From assembly GCF_000499845.2 (NCBI RefSeq), contig NC_023758.2, positions 23,053,366-23,117,365 on the forward strand: a DNA stretch of 64,000 bases. Direction: 5' to 3'. Under the pieces are notes generated by a model. That model was not told the origin of the DNA and did no database searches. It was given only the letters and a program-made list of their open reading frames with translations. Origin of the DNA: Phaseolus vulgaris (lineage: Eukaryota > Streptophyta > Magnoliopsida > Fabales > Fabaceae). Positions 14,932 through 27,585 of this stretch are shown in pieces. How positions within the stretch are numbered: position 1 is the first letter of the stretch; the number at the start of each line of letters is the position of its first letter. The translations under genes were made by a program, and so were the position numbers.

Positions 14932-16310
14932 AATGTTATTTAAAATTTATGTGTGACATTTGATCTTTTGAGGATATGAGAGTAATTTGTTTACTTATGT
15001 AATATTGTAGTAGATTTGATATATTATGCAAAACAATGTCAGAACTATTTTATGTTTTGGGGATATTATGATTACTATTATGTATGACATGTTATGTATT
15101 GCATTGATAGCTGTGTATTGTTATTTTTTAGGTTTGTATATTTTGATCCTTAATGGATGAAGATTGTTAGAGTATGCTGAAAGTTCTGTCATAACAAAGT
15201 TGCAGAGGTGAACCAGAATGTTCTACGACATTGTTATAAGATTGAAGATTGTTCATACAATATTTTAAACATGTATAATTCATTTGAGATTTGATTATTA
15301 ATGTGAATAATCAAATGTGTTGTTTGTATCTTTCAAATGTGTTATGCAGTGCATGACTTTAACCCGTGTAATGGACTTATTAATAGGTTGTAATAAATGA
15401 AATTTCAAGCGTAGTATTAGATTTGAGCTCAAACATTCTTTCTTTGGTGACATTATGATGAATAGATTGCCCAACTATTGCTAAACTTTATTGATCTTTG
15501 TGAATACAATTACACAAAGGAATTTGTATTAAAGCCTTATGATTTTTGTGAATGATAGTTATGACATTCAAGTCAGCTAAGATGCAATTTTGTAAGAGTT
15601 GTTGAATTTTGACATTAACATCATGTTGCAGAAGCTTCCAGTAATTCTGAAAACAAATTGCATAAAAAAACATCTCCTTTTAAGACATTGTCCATATTTA
15701 AGCTAAAGACAAGAGTTTTGATTTCATCCACAAATTGGATGAGAATGAGCAATATATCTTCAAAATCAGTAAGCAAATGTTGAAGCACAACCTGCCCTAG
15801 AACAGTAGTGATAGTAAGATTGATACCATGATCAGATGAAGTAAATATTAGAATAGTATTGCTTATATCACAATATTCAATTTGAGATAGAATTGGGCAT
15901 GTTCAATGGAAGCTACCAAGAAAAATAGACAATAATGTGTATAATTTTTCATAAAATTTGCTTTTAAAATGTTTGTCAATAATATTTGTAAGTATGACAC
16001 GTAATTTTGGGAATGTGCAAACAACTTTCACCTATACTTTATTATTAATTATTAATACAATTTGACTATCTTTTGTAAATCTTTGTTGTGTAGCCTAATT
16101 TGTTTTTACTTGAGGACAAGAAGGATATGATGTAGTACAGATTTCTGCAGACCATTGGAATAACCCAAATTTGAGAAAGTCAAAGTGCATCCAAAAAAGA
16201 GAATTTGGATTCCCGCTTTAAACTTTCACTGGTCTCTACCTATTTGACAAATTCTTTTGTCAAAACAATTTAACAACTAACTGAACTTCACTAACAACAA
16301 TATATGCATA
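14932..16310. other. Non-coding stretch, no gene recognised
   Basis: AT-rich; no family recognised on either strand. The last 180 bases may be the leader of the fragment starting at 16311. Confidence 0.4.
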
Positions 16311-16950
16311 ATGGATCCAGATGAGTCAAAGTCTACAAGAAATCGAAGGAAGATCATCCTTCAAAATAAGTTACACAGAAAAGCTACCAAACTTACAGGT
16401 AATATCTCACATGCCATTTATTTTTTTGAAATATAGAATTGAAGTTTATTGTTGATGACTTGATTTCTTGAGGTACTGCAGATAAAAATTGCAGCAAACA
16501 AAGTCCTCAGACAATAACAATTTCTTATGAAGAAGCAAATTCTGTTTTAACAACAGGTAAATGAGGTTCTGATTGTTGGTTATTATTGACTGTTAATATA
16601 TTAAAATCAAAACTACACTGCAGATGTCCGTGACAAATCAGGCCACAATCCAACAAAGAAAATGAAGATGGTTTTCAACCAAGAATCCACAAGTCAAAGG
16701 AATAAGTTAACAACATTTTCATATGGATTAAACTACACACAGGATGCGATTTCTGAAATAGAGAGTACAGAAGATGTACATGACAGTTCATCCGAGAATG
16801 CAATAGAGAAAGTTGCCATGGTTGTTACCCCACAATATACAACCCAAAAGAAAAACTTAACAGCTACAAACCATGAAAAGGAGTGTATTTTTTCACAAAA
16901 TGCAATATCAGACTTAGAGAATAGGCAACCCTCGTGTCCTTTAAGTATAG
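16311..16950 (+). CDS. Unrecognised multi-exon coding fragment
   Basis: Three exons with good splice signals keep one frame: 16311-16398 (MDPDESKSTRNRRKIILQNK, basic), 16482-16556 and 16624-16950. All internal junctions are phase 1, and the exons begin D-K / D-V after CAG. The product is hydrophilic, rich in Ser, Lys and Asn, and has a loosely repeated pattern (two segments each with T-x-R/K-K-x-L-T followed by Q-x-A-I-S). A short fourth exon may lie near 17060-17105. No enzyme domain is visible. It might be the N-terminal part of a Helitron-type replication protein or of a gene carried by one, given the RPA-like and B3 remnants around it. That function is a guess. Confidence 0.35.
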
Positions 16951-18212
16951 GTAAGTCTTAAGGCCTTTCTTATAGAGGCATATTGCATATCATTATATAT
17001 ATTACTGATTGTTTATAATATCCTTAACTTGCAATTAATTTTTCTCCTAATCAAAACACACTACAATCAATTGCACAAAGGAAACCATTATCGAAATTCA
17101 ACTATAGTAAGTGATGTCTTAAACCTTGAAATTCGATTGTAAAATGTATTTTTTGTTAATTTGGAATTAAAAACATGATATATTAAAATGAATTTATGAT
17201 GTGCACATGTATGTTCAAATATGCACCAATATTCTTTTTTATGGTTTTCTTCACTTCTCATTCATAATGGAAAATAACAATTTATTTAGTATCACTGTCA
17301 TTTTCAAAAATTTAGAAAAACGTTATTCCTACTTCATACTAAATGTATATGCTAACTAATTAAAAATAAATTAAATTAAAATTTTAATTATAAAATGTAA
17401 TTTTTGTTAATTTGAAATTAAAAATATGATATATTAAAATGAATTTATGATGTGCACATGTATGTTCAAATATGCACCACGCTCTTTATTTGGAATTCTA
17501 TTTATTTATTTTTGGATACGGGATATGTGTGAATGGGTATTTAACCACAAAAATATTTATTTATTCATGAGGATGCCTTTTTTAGGCATGCACTCTGCTC
17601 TGCTGGATTGGATTGATGTGTTGCCTCATAAAAGTTTCTCATTTCACATTAAAACGTATCCCTAACTCCTGAAGTGTTTTTCAAACTCTTGCATTTTAAA
17701 CTCGTTGTTTACCCAATCTTCTTCTTTATTATTGTCTGTACTTCTCATTCATAATGGAAAATACCAATTTATTTAGTATGACTATTATTTCCAAAAATTA
17801 CCATTCATCATTTCAATACCTAGAAATTTAACCTTTTTTTTCCTTTTTTTATTGCCATAAAAACTATTAATTATTACTTATTAGTTATTATTTATAAATT
17901 ATATATCTTTCCACAATCACACACCATTAGTTTGCATTTCTGAAAAGTTTTTGAACTCTAATCTACCTCTACTCTCTGTATACTTTCCTCTGGTAAACCA
18001 CTTCAGTGCTTCATTAACTTTTAAACAAACAAAATAAACAACGTAGACTCAACAGAAATCATAAGTAGGGAAACATTAGGTACATTCAAGAGCATTATAC
18101 AACCTTCAGAGGTATGTTCTCATATTTATTCTCCATATGTTTTTTTTTCTTTCCGTTTTAGGGTTAACTATTCTTTGTGTGCATTCTCATATTATGCTTA
18201 TATTATCATAGT
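16951..18212. repeat. Non-coding stretch with interspersed direct duplications
   Basis: About 85 bases at 17144-17227 recur almost unchanged at 17395-17479 (shared GAATTTATGATGTGCACATG and ATGTTCAAATATGCACCA). The following block (CTTCTCATTCATAATGGAAA, 17254-17312) recurs at about 17737-17800. The order suggests one segment was duplicated and then interrupted. No gene is seen. Confidence 0.6.
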
Positions 18213-18890
18213 ATGAATTTTTTTGTGGATCGGGCCTTTGCAATAATATTTGGTACGAAACTAGATTCTATATGGACCCTTGCGGATCAAAGAGGAAATA
18301 TATTCAAGGTACGTTATAATATGGACATGCATAATCCCTTGATCGTTCAAGGTTGCGATGACATGCTTAAGCTGTACGCATTAAAAGAAGAATCTCATCA
18401 AATTCTCTTCTGTTACGTGGGGGATAACTGTTTTGATGTAATGATATTTGAGGATACGTTGTCCGAAAATACTCGTGGATTTTTTCTAGAGATTGAAAGT
18501 CGAACCTCACTAACGTATCATGCACTTGTGCATTTTACACTAACTTTAACTGTTTCCCAGTGCACAACAAGTCATCTGGTATTTTTTGTATAACTGACTT
18601 TTGCTTTACATATATTAAATGAAAATGCATTTTTTTTTCACAATAGCAAATATTTAACTTTTTATTGTTATGTAGGATTTTCCTGTGACTTTCACAGTTT
18701 ATTTGCGAAGAGGTAGATTCCAAAATGTCACTTTGCACGGTCCAAAGAACGGGTGCAATGCAAAGTTCTAATTCGAAATGTTCCCAAAAAGACTGTCAAA
18801 TTGGGAAATGGATGGAAAGAATTCTACAGGGAACACTCACTTCAGGAGAATGATAAAATTATTTTTGAAGCAGATCATGAGTATACATGA
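18213..18890 (+). pseudogene. B3-domain (REM-like) DNA-binding protein fragment, frameshifted
   Basis: The first exon (18213-18578) contains a B3-type fold: FFVDRAFAIIFGTKLDSIW, then a RGNIFKVRYNMD strand pair, LKLYALKEESHQILFCYVGD and FDVMIFED, matching the usual order in plant REM/B3 transcription factors. An intron 18579-18675 (GTATTT...TGTAG) joins in phase 0 to a second B3 unit starting DFPVTFTVYLRRGRFQNVTL. That unit meets a TAA near 18770. The remaining B3 sequence (VRNVPKK..., GNGWKEFYREHSLQENDKII) continues in another frame to a stop at 18890, so one frameshift separates them. There is no N-terminal partner and no further B3 repeats. It is probably a captured or decayed copy. Confidence 0.75.
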
Positions 18891-19539
18891 CAACACTTTC
18901 AAGTTATCATTATGAAAATAATTTGATTGAAAGTTTATTTGTAATATATTTGGGAGTCAGAACTGTTTTTAAAGCCTGATAAAAAAGGTAATTTTTTAAT
19001 TTTAGTTGGACTTAATGAGGGCAACCATATAGGTTGCTCAAACATTATTAATATTTATAATTATTATATTTTTGTATTATATTTATGTTTTCTAACTTAT
19101 GTTTTTTTTTTGTAATTTAGTATTTTGTTATTTTGTATAAATTTGGTATCTTTGTTATATTGTATAAATTTCTTTATTTACAAATTGTATGAGATGATTA
19201 TATTAGGTGAAAGTATATATGTTATTGATAAGTATCTAATTTCAGTAATATTTCATATTAAAATATAGACACTTATGAGGATTTATTGCTAATTTACATT
19301 TAAAATAATTCATAATTTATGAATTTATACATTTTTACATTTTTACGAGCTTTATTTGAATAAGGGCATTTTATTCCCAAATTTGGTGTTAATAGCAGAT
19401 TTTTAGGGAGGATTGAAGATTTGGAATAAAGGAGAATAATTTGAGCTAAAAAGAGAAAGTTGGAAGGTCCCATAATGGAAAAAGATGCAAAGAAAGATTG
19501 GACATTTTTTTTATGTTTTATCACTTAGCCCATTAACGC
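18891..19539. other. Non-coding, no gene recognised
   Basis: Very T-rich sequence after the B3 fragment. Short repeats TTTTGTATAAATTT occur at 19130-19180. Nothing else supported. Confidence 0.4.
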
Positions 19540-20245
19540 GACGACACAGGAAGCAACCTAACCCTAAAAAATTAGGATAAATACGGGGCTAGAGGTTCAA
19601 CCCTAGTGTGCCAGATTGAGAGGAAAACACCATAAAGTGAATTGTAACCCAATTGGGAGAATGGAAGGTGCTAGAAGTATAAGTGGCTAATTCTACCCTT
19701 TGGGATTGAGAGTAATGTGTCTTAAGAATTTTAAATCTGACGGGAAAGTATTTTTAGGGTTCTGACCTAAACACCACTACTTAACATATTTGAGTGCTAA
19801 GAATAGACTTGAAATGTTAATTGTTATTAACGTCTAAGTTTCGTTCTAAGTTGTTCTTATAATTATGCGAGCAATCGATAGTTAGGGAACATTCTTAAGA
19901 ATTTTATATGCGAGGAATCAATATAAATGATTTTTATACGAGCATCAGTTTCAATCAAAGAACTTAATATTGACATGTTAATCAAAATACATGAGAGTGA
20001 GACAGATGAAACCTAATCCCCATTTTTCCAATTGACGCAATTACTCTTTGATTTGTTTTCTTGTTAATTCTTGCCATTATAACAATTTCCAAACAACTTT
20101 GTATTGTTCTGTTTTAAATTTAGAGAATATTGTACTTGATAATTCAACTATTCCTTGTGAGATCGATGTCCGTCATTAGGGACAAATTATTACTTCTGAC
20201 AAACACGGTGCACTTGCCGTAAAAAGTCAACAGTTGTAAAATTTA
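19540..20245 (+). mobile_element. Ty3/gypsy-like LTR or 5' leader remnant
   Basis: A low-coding block resembles the LTR and leader region of large plant Ty3/gypsy (Athila/Tat-type) elements. It contains AACCCTAGTGTGCC, ATTGGGAGAATGGAAGGTGC, a GAAACCTAATCCCCATTTTTCC stretch and, near the end, TTATTACTTCTGACAAACACGG and GGTGCACTTGCCG, a common landmark close to the 3' edge of such LTRs. No gag or pol lies next to it, so it is a solo LTR or fragment. Ends and target duplication were not established. Confidence 0.4.
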
Positions 20246-20420
20246 TTATTTTTAAAACATTTCAATTTAAGGTTGTATAAAATTATTTATATAAGACACT
20301 TTAAGATATCTTTATGCATCTTTAGCAAAAAAAAAAAGTTAAAATATATACCTACATAAATTATAATTATTTATTAATATATTAATAATATTTCATAAAT
20401 ACAATCTTTTTCATTTCCTT

Positions 20421-20450
20421 TCATGTGCAAGTCACGGGTTAATAACCTAG
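20421..20450 (+). mobile_element. Possible Helitron 3' terminus
   Basis: CATGTGCAAGTCACGGGTTA followed by ATAACCTAG and then T resembles plant Helitron 3' ends (ACGGGTTAATA...CTAG followed by T). The usual GC-rich hairpin just inside is weak: only GTG/CAC pairs around CAAGT. If real, the element lies to the left and could include the B3 and RPA-like remnants. No matching TC-type 5' end was found. Confidence 0.35.
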
Positions 20451-21139
20451 TTATTTACATAGAACATGTGATTACATATTTTCATCACATCATTATATGC
20501 ACAAGATAAAGAAAATCTCTTCATCAACCAGGAAAAGGAAAGGATCTTTCTTTTTATTTCACAAATTGCATTTTATCATTTTTTTTCCCTTTATACAGGT
20601 TGAATAGTTTTTTTCTCTGTTAAATTTTTGAAATTAGTGATACTATTTTCAAAAGTCTTAATTTTATTTAAAATTAATAAATGTAGTTTCGTTTATCAAT
20701 TTGGAGTTAAATAAACTTTTACATGAGAAGTGAGAGAATAGCTTTGAGGTGGATTTCACAATAAGGTTTCTATTGGGTTTTTGGGTTTTTTTTTTTCTAA
20801 CTCAGACAAAATCATTGAAAAAATATCTGAATGAAATCGATGTATTTAAATAGAAAAACTATAAAAGTTTGTCTTGATCATTATAGAGAAAAAAAATATA
20901 TAACAAAGTTTAAATTTAAGGAGATTTTCAAGTCACTTATGTTGTAAGAGTTTATTTGGAATCATGTTAAAGTTTGGATCTCTACTTCTCTTTTTAAGTT
21001 ATCCTTGTTGGCTTCCTTTGAAATAAAAAAAGGAGTGACCAATTGTTGAAGGTCTTGATTCTAGTGACTCTAGTGATTATATGTGAGAGATATGTGAGGG
21101 AGAACTATTGAGCGGGTGAGAAATATGTTGAGAAATATG
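20451..21139. other. Intergenic, no gene recognised
   Basis: AT-rich sequence; nothing supported. Confidence 0.4.
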
Positions 21140-21715
21140 TTTCACTACTGGATAATACATAGTAACATCAAAAAATTGTTACTAAATCAAGAAAAATGTT
21201 ACTAATAAGATTTAGTAACATTTTATCAAATGTAGCATATATTCTATGTAACTAAAAACTTTTAGTAACATTTTTACATTTCGATAGATACATTTATAAA
21301 AATGTCACTAAATATATTTTTGTAACATTTATTTAATAAAAAGATAACATTTTAAAAATATTACCAAATCTTTTTTAGTAATGTTTATTAATAAAAAGTA
21401 ACACTATAAAAATGTTACTATAAATCTTTATTAACTTTTTTTAATATGGAGGTGACATTTTAAAAATGTTACTAAATCATTTTAGTAATATTTTTTTAAA
21501 AAAAAGTAACATTATAAAAATATTACTAATTATTTTTAGTTACTTTTTTCAATAAAAAAATACATTTTAAAAATGTTACTAAAATTTATTAGTAACTTTT
21601 CTTTAATAAATAAGTAATATTTTAAAAATGTTACTAAATCTTTTTAATTATATATTTTAGAAAGAGAGTAACATTATATAAATGTTACTAAAAATATTTA
21701 GTAAATTGTTTGATT
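21140..21715. repeat. Array of TGTTACTAAA / TTTAGTAACA motifs
   Basis: More than fifteen copies of a short motif (AAAATGTTACTAAAT and its reverse complement) alternate through about 570 bases. They begin just after CACTACTGGATAATACATAG at about 21144. Dense inverted and direct short motifs behind a CACTA-like start are what subterminal regions of CACTA elements look like. A matching right end was not found, so this may be a lone end or a miniature element. Confidence 0.6.
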
Positions 21716-23689
21716 GAAAAAATTATACAAATTACTTAAATTTTGGATTGTAAGATATGAATTTCATAATTTATGTTTAGATATTGTTATTCTATAAGCA
21801 AACTAGTAATAAAAATCTGAACGCCAATAATATTTAAATGAATTTTCAATGTTTAAAAGTGAATTTAAACATGTCTTGTCAATATATTGTCATTTTTATT
21901 TATCATCTAGCACCATAAGATTCCTAATATTTACTGTGACTACAGTCTCACAATCAAATCGTACATTTATTCAACATCAAAACCCTTCTCCTTTCGATCA
22001 CTTGCAACCTCAACCACAACTTATGAGCTTCCTCATCCTTCCCTCGTCAATGAAATCCTCCAATGCTTCTTTGTGCTCCTTCAGCCTTGGCTTCACATAC
22101 AACTTTATCCTTAATGATCTACATCAACTATACACGTCTAAGAACAAGAAACCAGAAAGATATGTTGTTTCTAGATAAATAGACTACTGAATTCATAAAG
22201 CTACAAACAACCATTACTTTACATTCATCAACTACCTTCTTCAATATCTACACTACTAATCTTACTCAAGCTTTTCAAGTACTCCACACTCTTAAATGCA
22301 ACACCTTCAATCATCATTGTGCACCAGGAAACACACAGTCACTCAAATTCTACGAATACTAATAGATTCTCTTCCCATGCCTCTCTAAACCTCATTCATG
22401 CTTAACTACAAGTCACATACCTGCTAGCTGCACATATAAATAAATAAAGCTTTTGTTCCTATTTAACTATTTATTCTCCGTGTGTATTTATAGCTTCGTT
22501 GCTAACTTCATAGAAATCAAAAATATCATTTCCAAAAGTACGATTTTCCTACTTTAAAAACCAACTTTAAAAAATGACCCATTTTAGTAACAAGGAACCG
22601 GTTTCCTCAAGAACTGCATTAAAAATGTGTTGCATACATCTCCTCTGAATTCTCGGTTCACTGGTCTGGTCAATAGAACTGCTTTAGGGTATGCCAAGAT
22701 TTGACCACTTTCTCTATCTCTATTCGTTGCCATCTTTCTTTGCCTTGCATCCGCCATTGCCATATGGTTGAACCTGTGCTGTACATTTTTCCATTAGTAC
22801 ATCACACAGTTGTTTTACATCTTTTGTTCCTTTAAGAATGTCTAGTTACCCAAATTTACTATTTCACTCAACTCTAATTTTTTTTAATTTGTTTACATGG
22901 TGATAAACCATAAATTGTCATAAATTATTCTTATTATTATCATCACTGTTGATTCTAATAATAATCATCATCATTATAACTTGAAATTAAAATGATTTTA
23001 AACTCTTGAAAAAGAGTAACTTTTTAACTAATTAGTAAATGAAAAGTAAACGCTTGACTTTTTTTTTACCAAAAAAAAACACTTCACTTCTTAAACATAT
23101 TTTCATCTTACGTGCAGAAAGAATCCATACGAGGATTAAATTAAAATAAATGGAAAGATTTAAGAACGAAGTGAAAGTAAAGTGTGTGTATCACCCTGTA
23201 AGTCATGGATCAGAATTGAGTTGTTGCTTCAACTGTGAGAAAAAAATATCAAAATAAAGTAAAAAGATGATTGCCTTTTATCTAAATTTGCTAGATAATT
23301 TGTGAGTCTAAATAAGGTTAATTGTGTTGAATGGAAAGGGTTGAAGTGAGATTGTAGAGATGGAAGGGTATTGATGAATGAGGAGAGTGGTGAATGAATA
23401 GAATAAGGTTTTCTTAGACATAATAAAGAGTTGGACCATGAAATGCACCGAAATAAGAGGGGGATAAAGTTGGACCCACGTTAGGGTTGATTGTGGTGTA
23501 ATCAGTGTTCGTTCGTTTCGCTGACCTCACCCTAACTGTACAAAGGTAGGGGAGGATTTTAACTGGTGAACCATACTGTTCTCAGCCTTGGTGAACTCAC
23601 ACAAGAGAGAGACTCACTAAGAACCATATTATTCCCAATCTTGGCGTATCAAACTAAGGGAGAGGTTCATTACTGCACTGTACAAAATA
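21716..23689. other. Intergenic, no gene recognised
   Basis: AT-rich at the left and more mixed at 23450-23690. Open stretches (for example plus strand 21849-22178) have no family resemblance. The part from about 23480 may be 3' non-coding sequence of the Ty3/gypsy element or its insertion site; its border cannot be placed. Confidence 0.4.
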
Positions 23690-23851
23690 TTTCTCTTTAA
23701 CAGAATAGCTGGAATTTTATTGGGTGACCTCATTAAAAAACCATTATAAGGGAAAAAGAGTGTCCACTAAAACTGTGTAGAATGCAATAATCTTAACTGA
23801 AATAAAAGTTAAGGTTGGTCACGTTCCACGTACGAGGGATTGCTCCACCTT

Positions 23852-26800
23852 CTAAGTCTCGAGCCTATATACTCCATTCCCAAGGGCCTCTGTCACACGG
23901 AAGGGACCAGTCCACTTGGGAGATAACTTGTTTTCTAACTGGTATGGGTGGACTTTTCGCATCACCAGGTCGACGACCTGGAACTGTCGAGGTCTCAGCT
24001 TGAAGTTGTACCTGTACTCCACCTTTCTCTTCAAGGATTCTGCCTTGATCCTCACTTCTTCTCTGACTTCATCCAGTAGATCCAGGTTCACCTTTCTCTC
24101 TTCGTTGGATTCTTCATCCACAAAGTTCTGGAAACGCAGTGAGCTCTCCTGGATCTCTACAGGAATCATCGCGTCTGAACCATACACCAAGCTAAATGGT
24201 GTCTCTTTGGTAGTGGACTAGGGAGTGGTGTAGTAAGCCCACACAATTCTAGGAACTTCTTCTACCCTGGTCCCTTTGGCTTTATCTAGCCTTCTCTTCA
24301 GACCTCTGAGCAGAACTCGGTTGGCAGACCCGACCTACCCGTTCGTCTAGGGGTGTTCGATTGATGCGAACACCTGCTTTATGCCTAGCTTTGTGCCCAA
24401 CTTGCCCAATTGTTGGCTAGAAAACTGGGTGCCATTATCGGATACCAATCGCTTTGGAACTCTGAAACGACATACTATATTCTTCTACACAAAATGTTGG
24501 ACCTTGTGGGCTGTGATTTGCGCCACTGGCTCAATCTCTATCCACTTTGTGAAGTATTCAATGGCAACCACGAGGCACTTCACCTGTCGAACTGCTAGAG
24601 GGAATAGCCCTAGAATATCAATCCCCCAGGTATGGAACAACCATGAGCTATAGATCAACCTCAACTCTTCTTGGAGCGCCTTGTGCCAGTCAGCATGTTG
24701 TTGGCACTGCTTACGTCGTTGTGCGTATCTCGTGCAGTCTTCCCTCATGGTCGACCAATAATAACTTGCACGAACAACCTTCGACGAGAGAGCTCGACCA
24801 CCGATGTGACTCCCATAATGCGCGTGCACTGCTCACCACTTACATATATCAAGGTGGGGTGAGTGAAACCATGTCTGAACAAGTTCCCGTCGATCAGGGT
24901 GTATCTGCTCGAATTCTTCTTGACTACTCTAGCCTTTGTGGGTTCCAGCGGGAGTACCCCATCAGCCAAGTAGCGTCAGTAGGGGGTCATCCAAGTCTCT
25001 CCTCCTTCAACTAGGCAAACTTGCATTGACTCTTCCCCTGGTAACGCGTATGTGCTTATTCTGGGCGTTATCAGGGTTTTTTGAGCCAACGTCCGATGAA
25101 TTCTCTTGACACCTTCCGAGGTGCTTATCTACTGGACTTCTGTTGCATCGTTTGTGGTGGTTCGAGGTGTCCTCAAAGTCTCCTGTATGACTGTCCTCTG
25201 TCTGCCCCTCTTGCCTGAACTCGCGAGCTTTGCTAGTAAGTTAGCTCAGGAATTCTGTTCTCGAGGGACATGTACTAACTCGAACACCGCGGAATTCTCT
25301 TTCAAACTCTGAACATACTATATAGGTATGCGGCCATCTGGGGGTCCTTGGCTTGGTACCCTCCCGTAACCTGTCCTGTTACCAGCAGAGAGTCACTCTT
25401 TGCTATCAAACTTTTCGCCCTCATCTCCTTGGCTAGCAGCATTCCAGCTATGAGGGCCTCATACTCCACCTGGTTATTGCTGACCTTGAAAACAAACCGC
25501 AGGGCCTTCTCGATCAGCAACCCGTTTGGTCCTTCCAAGATGACACCAGCCCCACTCCCCTGTTGGTTAAAGGACCCATCTATGGAGAGGACCCACTTGA
25601 AATCTGCTTCTTCTTGGTGCGTGGCTTCTGAGGAGAGCTCTACCACGAAGTCAGCGTAAACTTGGCCTTTGATAGGGCCTTTAGGTTCGTACTGCACATC
25701 AAACTCTAATAGTTTCACTGTCCAGTGCACCATTATTCCTGCCACATCAGGTTTTTGTAAGACCTTGCGAATGGGCAGGTTTGTCATCACAATCACCGTG
25801 AAGCTCTGGAAGTAGTGGCAAAATCTTCGCGCTGAAAACACTACCGCTAAAGCTGCCTTCTCTATGGCTTGGTACCTTACCTCAGGCCCTTGGAGCACTT
25901 TACTCACAAAGTATATTGGTCTTTCTACCTGGTCCTGCTCCTAGACCAGGATCGAATTGATCGCTCGATCTGTGACTGCGAAGTACAACCGAAGCGAGGT
26001 GCCAGGCTGATGCTATGGCTTGCACAATACCGGGGGGTGGCCAAGTACTCCTTCAATTTGAGGAAGGATTCCTCACACTCCTTGGTCTAGATGAACCTGC
26101 TATTTCTCTTAAGGCATTGGAAATAAGGATGCCCCTTATCTCCCCCTGCTAACACAAATCTGGACAGAGCGGGCATCCGCCCTGTCAACTGCTACACTTC
26201 CTTCACCGAGATCGGGTTGCGCATAGCTATGATTGCAGCGCACTTTTTTGGGTTTGCTTCTATCCCACGCTCAGTGAGTAGGAATCCTAAGAACTTGCCT
26301 TCCACCACCCCAAACACACACTTTTCGGGGTTCAACTTCAACCTGTATCTAGCTATTGTAGTAAATATCTCTTCCAAATCGACGACGTGTTAGTCTTTCA
26401 CCTGGGAGGTGACCACCATGTCGTCCACATATGCCTGGACATTCCTCCCTATCATGGGCGCAAGTACTTTGTCCATCAACCGCTGGTAGGTCGCCCCTGC
26501 ATTCTTGAGCCCGAAGGGCATCACTTTGTAACAGTAATAGGAGAGCTTCATCATGAACGTCGTCTTGCATTCGTCCCTGGGGTGCACGTGGATCTGGTTG
26601 TACCCCGAGAAAGCATCCAGGAAGCTAAGGAGTCTACACCCTGAGGCGTTGTCTACCAGGGCGTCGATGCTGGGCAACAGGTAGGAGTCCTTCGGGCAGG
26701 CTTTATTAAGATCCGTGAAGTCCACACACATCCTCCACTTCCCGCTGGCCTTCTTGACCAACACTACGTTCGACATCTACTCTGGGTATTGTATCTCCCT

Positions 26801-27540
26801 GATGTGTCCAACACTCAACAGTTTCTGGGTCTCTTCTCTGATGACTTGTCGCCTATCATCGTTGAACTTTCTTCGTCTCTAGTGGACAGGTCGGACCTTT
26901 GGGTCCATGGTGAGGCGATGACATAGGAAATCAGGATCAGTGTCGAGCATGTCTAAGGCTAACCATGCGAAAGCATCCATGTGCCGTGCTATAACCTTGC
27001 AATTTGGTCATGTGCTTCTTGGCTCAAAGATCGGCCAAGCTTGAACTTCTTACCCTCAATCTCCCTCTCCAGCACTTCCTCTACAGGCTCGGGTCGTTTC
27101 TCCCGGGCGATCTCGAGACGAGTGACCTCTTCTTCCCTTGGAGGTTGGGTGGCTACTAAGCATACTCCCCTATTTGTTTTACTCCCTTCGATGAAAGCAC
27201 CATGTATGGCTGGTATCACAGTGTCCATGATCACCTGAGAGAATGGCATGGGGCGGGCCCTAACTAGCAGCGACGGGGCTCGCTCATCCACAGTGCGTTC
27301 TCCTACGTTCTGCAAATTTCTACGCAGTTCCTTATTAGTTCTGCGCAACTCTTCATTGTGCGCTTATGATCTGGCCAAATCAACCTGGAAACGATTGTGG
27401 TCGACTCTGAACGCTGTTACCACCTCCTAAAGGGGGCGTATGGTCTCCATGAGTTGTTGCATGGTGACGTTGTCCCCTCTTGAAGGCGCAACAGATCCTT
27501 GTCTCGTGCTCCTCATGTTGCTGGTGGCTCTCAACACGAT
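23852..27540 (-). pseudogene. Ty3/gypsy gag-pol remnant
   Basis: Reading the minus strand: a gag start near 27515, a gag piece with PFSQVIMDTVIPA (around 27240), then an abrupt change at about 27205 to pre-RT sequence (KFKLGRSLSQEAHDQIARL). Most of gag and all of the protease are therefore missing. Reverse transcriptase follows (26776-26192) with VDFTDLNKACPKDSY, FLDAFSGYNQI and the YVDDMV catalytic motif. RNase H is at 25907-25302 (VLSIDGSFNQQGSGAG, NNQVEYEALIAG). The integrase zinc region and core are at 24829-24485 (WGIDILG), and the C-terminal part is at 24190-23852 (SPKWTGPFRV). Stops and frameshifts separate every block. Without an intact frame it should make no protein. Confidence 0.9.
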
Positions 27541-27585
27541 TGTGAATGAGACCTAGTTTTATCGGGCCCCACGGTGGGTGCCAAA

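Noticed and set aside
21849..22178. 109-codon plus-strand frame
   Set aside because: Mixed Ser/Phe-rich translation with no motif, no splice framework and no matching neighbour.
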